Below the pieces are notes generated by a model. That model was not told the origin of the DNA. It saw nothing but the letters and a program-made list of their open reading frames with translations, and searched no databases. 64,000 nt of DNA from Bradyrhizobium sp. SK17 (GTDB taxonomy: Bacteria; Pseudomonadota; Alphaproteobacteria; Rhizobiales; Xanthobacteraceae): positions 2,991,001-3,055,000 of the forward strand of contig NZ_CP025113.1 in NCBI RefSeq assembly GCF_002831585.1, read 5' to 3'. Position 1 is the first letter of the stretch. Each line of letters begins with the position of its first letter. A program made the translations under genes and the position numbers. Positions 27,076 to 35,522 of this stretch are shown piece after piece.

Positions 27076-27906
27076 GTGGCCGGACTCTCCCATCGCCAGA
27101 CTGAAATCCTCAACATTGCACGCGCGTTCGGCCGGGTCATGGTCGAGGACCTTGCCAAGCGATTCGAGGTGTCGGCGCAGACCATCCGCAAGGACCTCAA
27201 CGATCTCTGCGACGAGCGCTCGCTGACCCGCATCCATGGCGGCGCGATCATCGCCTCCGGCGTCGAGAACCTCGCCTACGAGGCGCGCCGCTTCGTCGCC
27301 GCCGAGGAGAAGAAGGCGATCGGCGCCGCCGCGGCCGCGCGGATTCCGAACGGCTGCTCGCTGTTCATCAACATCGGCACCACCACGGAAGAGGTCGCGA
27401 GCGCGCTGACCTCGCACGAGGACCTCCTGGTCATCACCAACAACCTCAACGTCGCGATGCTGCTGTATCGCCATCCGCGCATCGAGGTGGTGGTCGCCGG
27501 CGGCACGGTGCGTCGCGCCGACGGTGCCGTGGTCGGCTCCACCGCAACGCAACTGATCGGCCAGTTCAAGGTCGATTACGCCATCATCGGCGCATCCGCG
27601 ATCGACGAGGAGGGCGCGCTGCTCGACTTCGACTATCGCGAGGTGCAGGTGGCGCAGGCGATCATCGCCAATGCGCGCAACGTCATGCTGGTGTCGGATG
27701 CGACCAAGCTCCGCCGCAGCGCGCCGGTGCGCATCGCCCATATGAGCCAGATCCAGACCTTCGTGACCGATTCGCCGCTGCCCGCCGGCCTCGCCAACAT
27801 CTGCCACAGCAGAGGCATCGAGGTGGTGGTGGCGATGGACAAGCCGTCGAGCGACATCGACGACACCGGCACAGACGTCGCACCGGCGACGCTGCGCAGC
27901 GCCTAG
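27076..27906 (+). CDS. glpR: DeoR-family regulator, GlpR-like
   Basis: A 276-residue repressor. The N-terminal DeoR helix-turn-helix (about 5-57) includes MVEDLAKRFEVSAQTIRKDLNDL and ends LTRIHGGA, a family signature. The C-terminal sugar-phosphate sensor domain has FINIGTTTEEVA and ITNNLNVA, which bind the phosphate in this family. GlpR proteins sense glycerol-3-phosphate. The same-strand glpD operon at 35.5 kb with DeoR-like half-sites is the probable target. The GTG start has AAGGGGG about 5 bases upstream. Its 3' end overlaps the convergent GntR gene by 4 bases. Confidence 0.82.
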   Translation: MAGLSHRQTEILNIARAFGRVMVEDLAKRFEVSAQTIRKDLNDLCDERSLTRIHGGAIIASGVENLAYEARRFVAAEEKKAIGAAAAARIPNGCSLFINIGTTTEEVASALTSHEDLLVITNNLNVAMLLYRHPRIEVVVAGGTVRRADGAVVGSTATQLIGQFKVDYAIIGASAIDEEGALLDFDYREVQVAQAIIANARNVMLVSDATKLRRSAPVRIAHMSQIQTFVTDSPLPAGLANICHSRGIEVVVAMDKPSSDIDDTGTDVAPATLRSA

Positions 27907-28610
27907 AGCAAAGACGTCCTTGCCAGCAACCGCTGAACCAGAACCGCTCCCGTCGCCGCGATGTGGCGTTGCAGGAGGGCGCAAGCCCGATCGATGTCGC
28001 GCTCCCGACAGAACTTGAGGATCTCGCGGTGTTCCTGCTGGGATTGCTCGATATGGTGGGTTTCTTCCCAGGTGAAACGCAGATAGCGCTCGAAGTTGAG
28101 CCGGAGCGTCGCAATCAGGCTCAAGGTGCGTTCCTTCTGCGACGGTGCATAGAGCCGTTCGTGGAACTGGGCATTCAAGGCGATGATGCGGTCGGTCGCC
28201 TTCGCCTTGTCCAGCTCGGTCAGAATGCGGTTCGCGCCCTCGAAGTCGGACTCCGACAGCAGCGGGATCGCCCATGAAAGCGCCTTGGATTCAATGGCGC
28301 TTCTGAGCTCGGTGATCTCCTGCGCTTCTTCCGCGCTCATCGAGGCGACGCTGACCCCGCGCCGCGGCTCGGCTTTCAGGAAACCTTCGCTGGTCAGCTG
28401 CCGGAAGGCCTCGCGGACGATCATCTGACTGACACCAAACCGCGTGGCGATCGCATCCTGGCGCAGTCGTTCGCCCGCAGGAATCGTCCCATGGAGGATC
28501 CGCTCGCGCAGGGCATCGGCGACCACAACGGAGGCCGAGCGGCCTTCGACCGCGTCATCGGACTGACCTCTATCCCAGGATAATTCCGGCACCACAATTT
28601 CCTCGCACAT
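27903..28610 (-). CDS. GntR-family (FCD/FadR-type) regulator
   Basis: A 235-residue regulator. The N-terminal winged helix contains ERLRQDAIATRFGVSQMIVREAFRQL; the C-terminal FCD domain has the metal-ligand pattern D/H...H...H (e.g. NAQFHERLY and EHREILKFC, with HIAATG). It is divergent from the HAD gene at 28754 and the amino-acid transport/catabolism cassette, so it probably controls the cassette through the palindrome at 28714-28726. Effector unknown; such proteins usually bind a small carboxylate. Confidence 0.88.
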   Translation of the reverse strand: MCEEIVVPELSWDRGQSDDAVEGRSASVVVADALRERILHGTIPAGERLRQDAIATRFGVSQMIVREAFRQLTSEGFLKAEPRRGVSVASMSAEEAQEITELRSAIESKALSWAIPLLSESDFEGANRILTELDKAKATDRIIALNAQFHERLYAPSQKERTLSLIATLRLNFERYLRFTWEETHHIEQSQQEHREILKFCRERDIDRACALLQRHIAATGAVLVQRLLARTSLL

Positions 28611-28696
28611 GGCCGCATCCCGCGACCCATCAACAACTTAGCCCAGCACTCGGTGACTTTCAGGCTGCCCGGCAGCAGATCACCAGTCATTTTCGG

Positions 28697-28726
28697 TTGA
28701 CGATCTAACGATAAGCGATTATCGCT
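28697..28726 (+). promoter_or_regulatory. Cassette promoter and GntR operator candidate
   Basis: TTGACG (28697-28702) and TATCGC (28720-28725), 17 bases apart, form a plausible promoter for the cassette. AGCGAT-T-ATCGCT (28714-28726) is a perfect 13-bp palindrome over the -10 region. Location between the divergent GntR gene and the cassette suggests that it is the GntR operator. Confidence 0.5.
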
Positions 28727-28753
28727 AATTTGTAACCGAAATATGGAGACGTC

Positions 28754-29482
28754 ATGCCGATACGCCTTTCTGACTTCGACGCCGTCACGTTTGACGTCTA
28801 CGGCACCCTGATTGATTGGGAGCCGTCGATCATCGGCTTTCTGTCGAAATGGGCCGCGGGTCATGGCGTGAAGGCCGGCGACCAGGACCTCCTGATGTCG
28901 TTCGATCGCGCTCGCGCCGATATCCAGAAGGAGCGGCCGGCCCATCTCTATCCCGACGTGCTGCGGCGTTGCTTCGATCGGATCGCGAAGGAATTCGCCG
29001 TCGAGCCGGACGCGACCGAGCGGGAGCAATTCGCCGCCTCGCCGCATCGATGGCCGGCCTATTCCGACAGCCATGCCGGCCTCAAGGCGCTTCAGGCGCG
29101 GGCGAAGATCGGCGCGCTGAGCAACATCGACAATGCGTCGCTTGCCAGTTCATGCGGCAAGCTGGAGATCACTTTCGATCTGGTTGTCACGGCCGAGGGC
29201 GTTGGCGCCTACAAGCCGGACTGGCCGCATTTCAATACGGCGATCGAGCGGCTCCAATCCCGTGGCATCGGGCGAGAGCGCATTCTGCATGTGGGGCAAA
29301 GTCTTCGTGCCGACATTACGCCGGCTAACCGGCTGGGCCTCAAATGCGCCTGGATCAACCGTCCCGGCCGCGCACTGGGATTAGCGGGGGAGGGCGCCGC
29401 CGAGGCTCGCCCCGATCTCACCGTCAGCAGCCTGGCCGAGCTCGTTTCGGCAATCACCGAACGCGACCCAACGCACGCTTGA
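28754..29482 (+). CDS. HAD-family hydrolase resembling type II haloacid dehalogenase
   Basis: A 242-residue HAD protein. FDVYGTLIDW (nucleophile D14), ALSNIDN and YKPDWPHF match the haloacid dehalogenase type II subfamily. However, the diagnostic S-x-N-x-x-D motif near the C-terminus is replaced by GQSLRAD, and the first acidic residue of a standard phosphatase motif (GDxxxxD) is Gln. Dehalogenation therefore should not be assumed. As the first gene of the amino-acid cassette it may act on a cassette metabolite. Confidence 0.8.
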   Translation: MPIRLSDFDAVTFDVYGTLIDWEPSIIGFLSKWAAGHGVKAGDQDLLMSFDRARADIQKERPAHLYPDVLRRCFDRIAKEFAVEPDATEREQFAASPHRWPAYSDSHAGLKALQARAKIGALSNIDNASLASSCGKLEITFDLVVTAEGVGAYKPDWPHFNTAIERLQSRGIGRERILHVGQSLRADITPANRLGLKCAWINRPGRALGLAGEGAAEARPDLTVSSLAELVSAITERDPTHA

Positions 29483-29502
29483 TCAATATTGGAGGCGGAT
29501 CG

Positions 29503-30369
29503 ATGATGAGGCCCGTTCTAGCTGCTGCGCTATGCCTGCTTTGCGCGACGACCACAGCTGCCGTCGCACAGTCGAGTGACGCGGTGTTGGACCGCATCAG
29601 GAAGAACAACTCGATATCGATTGGCTACCGCGAGGCCTCGATCCCGTTTTCCTATCTCGACGATGCCCGCAAGCCGGTCGGCTATTCGACCGATATCTGC
29701 CTCGCGGTTGTGGAAGCGGTCCGCAAGAAACTTGATCTGCCAAATCTCGCCGTCAATTGGGTGCCCGTCAATCTTCAGAACCGGGTTCCGCTGGTCGCAA
29801 ACGGTACCGTCGACATCTCCTGCGAATCCGCGGTGAACACCATCGCCCGCCAGTCGCAGGTCGATTTCAGCGTTCCCTACTTCATCTCTCACACGCGATT
29901 GCTGGTCAAAGGCGGATCAAGCATCAAGGAGGTCGAGGATCTCGACCGCCAGGTCATCGCCCTTCCGATCAATTCGGTGCCCGAGCGGCTGATCAAGGCA
30001 ATCATCGAGGAGAAGAAGCTCGACATCAAGATCGTCCCTGTGCGGGATAATTCGGAAGGGTTCCTTGCCCTGTCGACCGGCCGCGCCGACGCCTTCGCGA
30101 CCGACGACATCCTGCTCTTCGGGCTCAAGAAGACCGCGTCCAATTCGTCCGACTTCAAGATCGTCGGCCGGCCGCTGTCGTTCGATTCATATGGTCTGCT
30201 CGTCCAGAAGAACAACACCGTGTTCTTGAGCCTGGTCAACGCGACCATCGCCCGGCTGGTCCGCGCCGGCACGATGCAGAGCCTCTATGACAAATGGTTC
30301 AATCCGCTCGACGTGCCGCTGTCGGCCGATCTCGCAACGACATTCAAGATTCTGGCGATCCCCGAATAG
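29503..30369 (+). CDS. ABC transporter solute-binding protein, polar amino acid type
   Basis: A 288-residue periplasmic binding protein of family 3. A signal peptide (cleavage near AVAQ) precedes IRKNNSISIGYREASIPFSYLDDARKP, the typical opening of glutamate/aspartate and other amino-acid binding proteins, and GTVDISCESAVNT. GGAGGCGG before the ATG fixes the start. It serves the permease pair and ATPase downstream. Specificity cannot be read from sequence. Confidence 0.9.
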   Translation: MMRPVLAAALCLLCATTTAAVAQSSDAVLDRIRKNNSISIGYREASIPFSYLDDARKPVGYSTDICLAVVEAVRKKLDLPNLAVNWVPVNLQNRVPLVANGTVDISCESAVNTIARQSQVDFSVPYFISHTRLLVKGGSSIKEVEDLDRQVIALPINSVPERLIKAIIEEKKLDIKIVPVRDNSEGFLALSTGRADAFATDDILLFGLKKTASNSSDFKIVGRPLSFDSYGLLVQKNNTVFLSLVNATIARLVRAGTMQSLYDKWFNPLDVPLSADLATTFKILAIPE

Positions 30370-30388
30370 GCCCGGCTGAGGATCACTC

Positions 30389-31108
30389 ATGAACTATTCG
30401 TGGAATTGGGCTGTCCTTTTCCAGGAGCCATACCGTGGGTGGCTTCTCACTGGAATAGGCTTGACCCTGACGATCTCGATCGTCGCCTGGCTCGTTGCGT
30501 TGATCGCCGGAACCGTGGTCGGTATCGCGGCATCGCTGCCGAACCGGGCGATCCGGTCCGCGACTGCGGTCTATATCGGGGGCTTCCGCAACGTCCCGCT
30601 GCTGCTTCAGTTGTTCCTGTGGTTCTTCGTCGTTCCCGAGCTTCTTCCCCCGGCTTGGGGTCATTGGCTGAAGCGCGATCTGCCCTTCCCGGAGTTCTGG
30701 ACGTCGATCGTCGCGCTCGGCCTGTTCACGTCGGCCCGGGTCGCCGTTCAGGTCACGTCGGGAATTTCAGCGGTGCCGCGCGGGCAGCAGATGGCCGCGA
30801 CGGCGAGCGGCATGAATACGGCCCAGATCTACGGGCTCGTCCTGCTGCCGCAAGCCTTGCGTATCGTCCTGCCGCCCTTGACCTCCGACTTCCTGACGAT
30901 CTTCAAGAATTCCGCCCTGGCGCTGACAATCGGCGTCTTTGAGCTCACCGCGCAAAGCAGGCAGATCGAGAGTTACACGTTTCAAGGCTTCGAAGCGTTC
31001 ACGGCCGCAACCCTCGTCTATCTCGTGATCGCGCTGATCGTGACCGCGCTTATGCGCGGTCTGGAGCGCCGGACGGCACTGCCGACCATGATCGGAGCGG
31101 TGCCATGA
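30389..31108 (+). CDS. Amino acid ABC transporter permease (GltJ-like)
   Basis: A 239-residue inner-membrane permease of the polar amino acid family. It has about five helices, the FRNVPLLLQLFLWFF stretch, and the EAA-type coupling loop around GQQMAATASGMNTAQIYGLVLLPQALR. Its end overlaps the next permease by 4 bases (ATGA). Confidence 0.9.
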   Translation: MNYSWNWAVLFQEPYRGWLLTGIGLTLTISIVAWLVALIAGTVVGIAASLPNRAIRSATAVYIGGFRNVPLLLQLFLWFFVVPELLPPAWGHWLKRDLPFPEFWTSIVALGLFTSARVAVQVTSGISAVPRGQQMAATASGMNTAQIYGLVLLPQALRIVLPPLTSDFLTIFKNSALALTIGVFELTAQSRQIESYTFQGFEAFTAATLVYLVIALIVTALMRGLERRTALPTMIGAVP

Positions 31109-31761
31109 CCCTCGACTTCGCCGTCATATGGAGGTCGCTGCCGTTTCTGCTCGATGGCTTGCAACTCAGTCTGCTTCTGACCGTCGCGGCGATGGCCGGA
31201 GGGATTACGCTCGGCCTTGTGCTGGCCGTGGTACGCCTGTCGCGCTGGCGAGTGGCAGCAACCTTCGCGGCTGCCTACGTCAACGGTTTCCGCGCCGTGC
31301 CGCTGGTCCTGGTCATCTTCTGGTTCTATTTTCTGGTGCCGCTGGCGCTGGGGCACAGCGTCGATGCGCTGCACTCGGCGTTGATCGCCTTCACGCTGTT
31401 CGAAGCCGCATACTATTCCGAGATCATTCGGGCCGGTCTTCAAAGCGTGCGCCCGGGTCAGTGGCAGGCGGCCAGCTCGTCCGGCCTTGGTCAGATGCAG
31501 GCGCTGCGGCTCGTGATCCTTCCGCAGGCATTCCGCAACATGCTGCCGCTGATGGTCAGCCAGGCCGTGATCCTGTTCCAGGACACGTCCCTTGTCTACG
31601 TCATCTCACTCCGCGATTTCATGACGTCGGCCAGCATCGTCGCTACCCGAGACAACCGTATGGTCGAAATCTATCTGTTCGCCGCCGTCGTCTATTTCGT
31701 GATCTGCGCGATCGGCTCCCGCACGGCGTCGATCTTGAACCGGCAGAGGAGGCACGCATGA
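31105..31761 (+). CDS. Amino acid ABC transporter permease (GltK-like)
   Basis: A 218-residue second permease of the same importer. The coupling loop is around PGQWQAASSSGLGQMQALRLVILPQAF. Start and stop both overlap neighbours (ATGA), showing tight translational coupling with the first permease and the ATPase. Confidence 0.9.
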   Translation: MTLDFAVIWRSLPFLLDGLQLSLLLTVAAMAGGITLGLVLAVVRLSRWRVAATFAAAYVNGFRAVPLVLVIFWFYFLVPLALGHSVDALHSALIAFTLFEAAYYSEIIRAGLQSVRPGQWQAASSSGLGQMQALRLVILPQAFRNMLPLMVSQAVILFQDTSLVYVISLRDFMTSASIVATRDNRMVEIYLFAAVVYFVICAIGSRTASILNRQRRHA

Positions 31762-32567
31762 TCGGAGCCATCGTCAAGACGCTGTTCGAGCCGAGCGCCG
31801 AATCGCCGGTGGAAACCGAAGGAGCAGCTCCCGTTCCGATGATCGAGATCAAGGGGCTCTGCAAAAGCTTCGGAAAGCTCGACGTGCTGAAGGACTGCGA
31901 TCTCACGGTCGCGCGGGGTGAAGTGGTGATCGTGTGCGGTCCATCCGGATCCGGCAAGAGCACGCTGATCAAATGCGTCAACGGCCTCGAGCCGTTCCGT
32001 GCGGGGTCCGTGGTCGTCGATGGCGTCTCGGTCGGAAGGTCTGCGGCGGAGATGACGCGACTGCGGGCACGAATCGGAATGGTGTTCCAGCATTTCGAAC
32101 TCTATCCGCATCTGACGGTGCTTCAGAACATTTGCCTGGCCCAGGTGCACGTCCTCAAACGTCCCAGGGAGATGGCGGTCGCAAAGGCGAGGGACCTGTT
32201 GGCGCGTGTCGGGCTTCCAGACAAGGAAGACAGGTATCCGTCTCAATTGTCCGGCGGCCAGCAACAGCGCGTCGCCATCGCGAGAGCGCTGGCGGTCGAT
32301 CCTGTCGCGATGCTGTTCGACGAGCCGACATCCGCGTTGGACCCCGAAATGATCGGCGAGGTGCTGTCCGTCATGCTCGAACTCGCCCGGGAGGGAATGA
32401 CCATGGTCGTCGTGACCCACGAAATGGGCTTTGCAAAAGCTGCCGCCGATCGGGTGGTCTTCATGGACAAGGGATCGATCGTCGAAATCAACGAAACGAA
32501 ACGCTTCTTCGAAGCCCCGGTCTCGGACCGCGCCCGCCGCTTCCTCTCGCAAATCCTGGCTCATTGA
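31758..32567 (+). CDS. Amino acid ABC transporter ATPase
   Basis: A 269-residue ATPase with a short N-terminal extension before the nucleotide-binding core. Walker A GPSGSGKST, signature LSGGQQQR, Walker B MLFDEPTSALD and switch VTHEM are all intact, unlike the glycerol ATPases at 37-39 kb. It powers the polar amino acid importer. The start overlaps the upstream permease stop. Confidence 0.92.
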   Translation: MIGAIVKTLFEPSAESPVETEGAAPVPMIEIKGLCKSFGKLDVLKDCDLTVARGEVVIVCGPSGSGKSTLIKCVNGLEPFRAGSVVVDGVSVGRSAAEMTRLRARIGMVFQHFELYPHLTVLQNICLAQVHVLKRPREMAVAKARDLLARVGLPDKEDRYPSQLSGGQQQRVAIARALAVDPVAMLFDEPTSALDPEMIGEVLSVMLELAREGMTMVVVTHEMGFAKAAADRVVFMDKGSIVEINETKRFFEAPVSDRARRFLSQILAH

Positions 32568-32568
32568 C

Positions 32569-33573
32569 ATGACACATCTGACGGTTCCTTCGGCTGAAGA
32601 CGTTCTCGATGCGCGCCGCGCTCTCGCTGGTATCGCCGTCGAGACGCCTGTTCTGCGCTCCGAACGGCTGGACCGCCTGACCGGCGCCTCGATTCATATC
32701 AAATGCGAGAACTTGCAGCGAACCGGAGCCTTCAAGTTTCGCGGCGCCTACAACTGCCTGTCGAGGTTGGACGGCAAGCAATTCCCGGGCGGCGTGGTGG
32801 CCTATTCGACGGGAAACCATGGCCAGGCAGTTGCAACCGTCGCGAGGATGCTGGGAATCCGGGCAACGATCGTCATGCCGAGCGATGCACCGGGTGTGAA
32901 GGTCAGCAAGGTCAGGGAGAATGGCGCCGAGATCGTCCTTTATGACCGCAACACGCAATCACGCGAGGACATCGCGGCGGAGATAGCCGCAAGATCGCCG
33001 GTGGCCGTGATCCCGCCGGGCGACGATCCGTTCATCATCGCGGGACAGGGCACCGCCGTTGCGGAGGGGCTGGCTCAGATCGGATCCGCCCGTGACGTGA
33101 CGATCGTCGTGCCATGTGGTGGCGGCGGTCTCGCCGCCGGTTCCTGCCTTGCGAGCGAGGCAATGCAGGCGGGATCCGACATCTGGGCCGTCGAGCCGGA
33201 GGGGTTCGACGACACGCGGCGCTCGCTGGCGAGCGGCAGCCGAGAGGTCAATCGATTGCTGTCGGGCTCCATCTGCGATGCGTTGCTGGCACCGACGCCC
33301 GCGGAACTGCCGTTTGCGATCAACGGCAAGCGCCTTGCCCGCGTTCTGGCCGTCTCGGACGACGACGTCAGACGGGCCATCCGCTTTGCATATGAGGATT
33401 TGAGACTGGTTGCGGAGCCTGGCGGCGTCATCGCGTTGGCCTCGCTGCTCTGCGATCCGACGCTGGTGCGCGGCAGGAATGTGCTGGTCGTCGTCTCCGG
33501 TGGAAACGTCGATCCGGCCGTCTTCAAGCAGGCTCTGGATTTCGACGTCAACGAGCCGGTTCGAGCGGCGTGA
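32569..33573 (+). CDS. PLP-dependent threonine/serine dehydratase-like enzyme
   Basis: A 334-residue fold-type II PLP enzyme. K56 in GAFKFRGA is the Schiff-base Lys, STGNHGQAVA binds the substrate carboxylate, and PCGGGGLAAG is the PLP-phosphate loop. It lacks the C-terminal regulatory domain of biosynthetic IlvA, as in catabolic TdcB-like and hydroxyamino-acid dehydratases. Probable reaction: beta-elimination from a hydroxy (or similarly substituted) amino acid to a 2-enamine, which becomes a 2-oxo acid plus ammonia. The next gene overlaps its stop. Confidence 0.88.
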   Translation: MTHLTVPSAEDVLDARRALAGIAVETPVLRSERLDRLTGASIHIKCENLQRTGAFKFRGAYNCLSRLDGKQFPGGVVAYSTGNHGQAVATVARMLGIRATIVMPSDAPGVKVSKVRENGAEIVLYDRNTQSREDIAAEIAARSPVAVIPPGDDPFIIAGQGTAVAEGLAQIGSARDVTIVVPCGGGGLAAGSCLASEAMQAGSDIWAVEPEGFDDTRRSLASGSREVNRLLSGSICDALLAPTPAELPFAINGKRLARVLAVSDDDVRRAIRFAYEDLRLVAEPGGVIALASLLCDPTLVRGRNVLVVVSGGNVDPAVFKQALDFDVNEPVRAA

Positions 33574-34799
33574 CAGGAAACGAGACAAACAAGATGATCA
33601 TCGACAAGTTCACCGCGCTGGCCACCGACAACGCGCCGGGGCAGGAGGTTCGCCAGGCCGCGGGCAATATCGGCAATCTGATGCGTGGTCCAATCATTGC
33701 CGGTCGCCCCGTCGACTTCTCGCACGGCGATGTCGACGCGTTCTTGCCGACACCCGGCGCCTCCGATCGCTTCTCCGAGGCGCTGGTGGCTGGAGGCTCG
33801 CAGGCCTACACCGAATACCGAGGCTCGGTCGATATCCGCGCGGAACTGGCCGAAGCGCTCGCCGCTTTCACCGGCGCGCCCGTCTCGGCCGAGCACGGCA
33901 CGATCCTGACACCGGGTACCCAGGGCGCACTCTTCCTCGCGGTCGCCTCCCTGGTCAACGCCGGAGACAAAGTAGCGATCGTGCAGCCTGATTACTTTGC
34001 CAACCGAAAACTCGTGGAGTTCTTCGGTGGGCAGGCGATGCCCGTGTCCATGGACTATCTGAGTGGATCCGAAGAGGCGGGGCTCGACCTCGCGCAGCTC
34101 AAGCTCGCGTTTGAGGCGGGCGCTCGGGTCTTCCTGTTCTCGAATCCCAACAACCCGACCGGCGCGGTTTATTCCAGGCGCGAGATCGGGGAGATCGTCG
34201 AGCTTGCCAGGGCATTCGACGTCACGGTCATCGCCGACCAACTCTATTCGAGGCTTCTCTACGCCCGGGAAACATATACCCACATCCGCTCGGCAGGACT
34301 GCCCGAGGAGCAGGTGATCACCATCATGGGGCCGTCGAAGACCGAGTCGTTGAGCGGTTACAGGCTTGGCATCGCATTTGGCGCTCGCTGGATCGTCGAG
34401 CGGATGGAGAAGCTGCAAGCCATCGTCTCGTTGCGCGCCGCCGGCTACAATCAAGCCGTGTTCCGAACCTGGTTCCGGGAGCCCGAGGGCTGGATGGAGC
34501 AGCGGGTTCGGCAGCACGAGGCGATCCGAGATGATCTCCTGGAGGTCTTCCGAGACGGCGGCCTGCCGACGCGCCGACCGCAGGCAGGCAGCTATCTTTT
34601 TCCGAAATTGCCTCCGCTCCAGGTCGGATTGCAGGACTTCGTCCGATTGCTCCGACATCAGGCGGGCATCATCGTGACACCCGGCACCGAATTTGGTCCG
34701 TACCCGGATAGTATCAGACTGAACTTCTCTCAGGACCACGGCGCAGCGGTGGCCGCCTGCCGTCGCATCACCGAGATGGCGAAGCGCTATCGCAAGTAA
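33570..34799 (+). CDS. Class I/II PLP-dependent aminotransferase
   Basis: A 409-residue fold-type I aminotransferase. The PLP Lys is K257 in GPSKTESLSGYRLG; NPNNPTG and the substrate Arg near the C-terminus (SIRLNFS) are visible. The GTG at 33570 overlaps the dehydratase stop (GTGA); the ATG at 33594 is an alternative. Amino donor and acceptor unknown. It probably acts on the amino or keto acid handled by the neighbouring dehydratase. Confidence 0.87.
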   Translation: MTGNETNKMIIDKFTALATDNAPGQEVRQAAGNIGNLMRGPIIAGRPVDFSHGDVDAFLPTPGASDRFSEALVAGGSQAYTEYRGSVDIRAELAEALAAFTGAPVSAEHGTILTPGTQGALFLAVASLVNAGDKVAIVQPDYFANRKLVEFFGGQAMPVSMDYLSGSEEAGLDLAQLKLAFEAGARVFLFSNPNNPTGAVYSRREIGEIVELARAFDVTVIADQLYSRLLYARETYTHIRSAGLPEEQVITIMGPSKTESLSGYRLGIAFGARWIVERMEKLQAIVSLRAAGYNQAVFRTWFREPEGWMEQRVRQHEAIRDDLLEVFRDGGLPTRRPQAGSYLFPKLPPLQVGLQDFVRLLRHQAGIIVTPGTEFGPYPDSIRLNFSQDHGAAVAACRRITEMAKRYRK

Positions 34800-34805
34800 C
34801 GACGC

Positions 34806-35255
34806 ATGACCAAGCAACAGCTCCCTGCACCGCAAGGGCGCTACGTTTCGGCGAGGCGTCACGGTGACTTGATCTTCGTGTCGGGCATGACCCCACGAAG
34901 GAATGGAAAGCTCGTCCATGTGGGGCAGGTCGCGCCGGGTGCCGTGATCGAAAGCTATCGTGCCGCCGTCGAACTCGCCACGCAGAACGCTCTGCAAGCT
35001 GCAGAAGCGACGTTGGGTGACGGAGAGCGGATTGCATCGGCGTTGAGCTTGACCGTCTACATCAACGCTGCTGCGGGCTATCTGCACCACGTCCAAATTG
35101 CCGACTTTGCGTCGGGGCATTTGGAAAGCTGCCTTCCCGAAAGTCCGCTTCCGGCGCGCGCTGCGGTTGGAGTGGCGTCGTTGCCGGGAGACGCTGTGGT
35201 CGAAGTTGCGCTGGTCGCAGTAGCGGCCGTCAATCCCGAGTCGCTGCGACGCTGA
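34806..35255 (+). CDS. RidA/YjgF-family protein
   Basis: A 149-residue protein of the RidA superfamily. The family hydrolyses reactive enamine/imine intermediates such as 2-aminoacrylate, or degrades related compounds. It shows GDLIFVSGMTPRRNG, YRAAVELATQNALQAAE and PARAAVGVASLPG, in which the conserved Arg of the active site is visible. Next to a PLP dehydratase this function fits well: it would quench the enamine formed by beta-elimination. It is the last gene of the cassette. Confidence 0.87.
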   Translation: MTKQQLPAPQGRYVSARRHGDLIFVSGMTPRRNGKLVHVGQVAPGAVIESYRAAVELATQNALQAAEATLGDGERIASALSLTVYINAAAGYLHHVQIADFASGHLESCLPESPLPARAAVGVASLPGDAVVEVALVAVAAVNPESLRR

Positions 35256-35265
35256 CCGACGGTGC

Positions 35266-35361
35266 GCCATCAAGACCAACGGCGCGCGGGTCGAGATCCC
35301 TTCCAAAGGCAACCGCATCCAATCGCGGTGGAGCGCGACGTCTGATGTGAGCGCAGCATAG
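35266..35361 (+). pseudogene. Possible IS5-type transposase remnant
   Basis: Just after the RidA gene, one plus frame reads AIKTNGARVEIPSKGNR followed by a short unrelated tail and a stop. The pattern (alanine-rich helix, IPSKxNR) resembles the last conserved part of DDE transposases of the IS5 group. About 30 codons are present, with no inverted ends or intact ORF. It sits exactly at the cassette edge facing glpD, which is why it deserves attention. Confidence 0.4.
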
Positions 35362-35432
35362 GCACTCCGTCATCCCGATCCCGCCGTTCCGAAGGGCGTC
35401 CCGCCTAAGAAATCCCCAACATAAGTTCCCCG

Positions 35433-35498
35433 TTTTCGCTTTGCTTTCGTTTTGGCTTGTGATCTACTCATATTCGAAAGTAAAACCGCTAAAGCGAA
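35433..35498 (+). promoter_or_regulatory. Candidate GlpR operator region upstream of glpD
   Basis: Four related half-sites lie 25-90 bases before the glpD start: TTTTCGCTTT (35433-35442) and TTTCGTTTT (35445-35453) in one direction, CGAAAGTAAA (35475-35484) and AAAGCGAA (35491-35498) in the other. T-rich/TTCG-type repeats fit DeoR-family operators. Binding by the regulator at 27076 is inference. Confidence 0.5.
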
Positions 35499-35522
35499 GG
35501 CGGTTGCCGGGGGAAGCGTTCT

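Noticed and set aside
28754-29482. Naming the HAD gene a haloacid dehalogenase
   Set aside because: The decisive S-x-N-x-x-D motif is absent; only the broader subfamily resemblance is supported.
33075-35318. Minus-strand ORF of 747 codons opposite the dehydratase, aminotransferase and RidA genes
   Set aside because: The three plus-strand genes have clear catalytic motifs; this frame has none.
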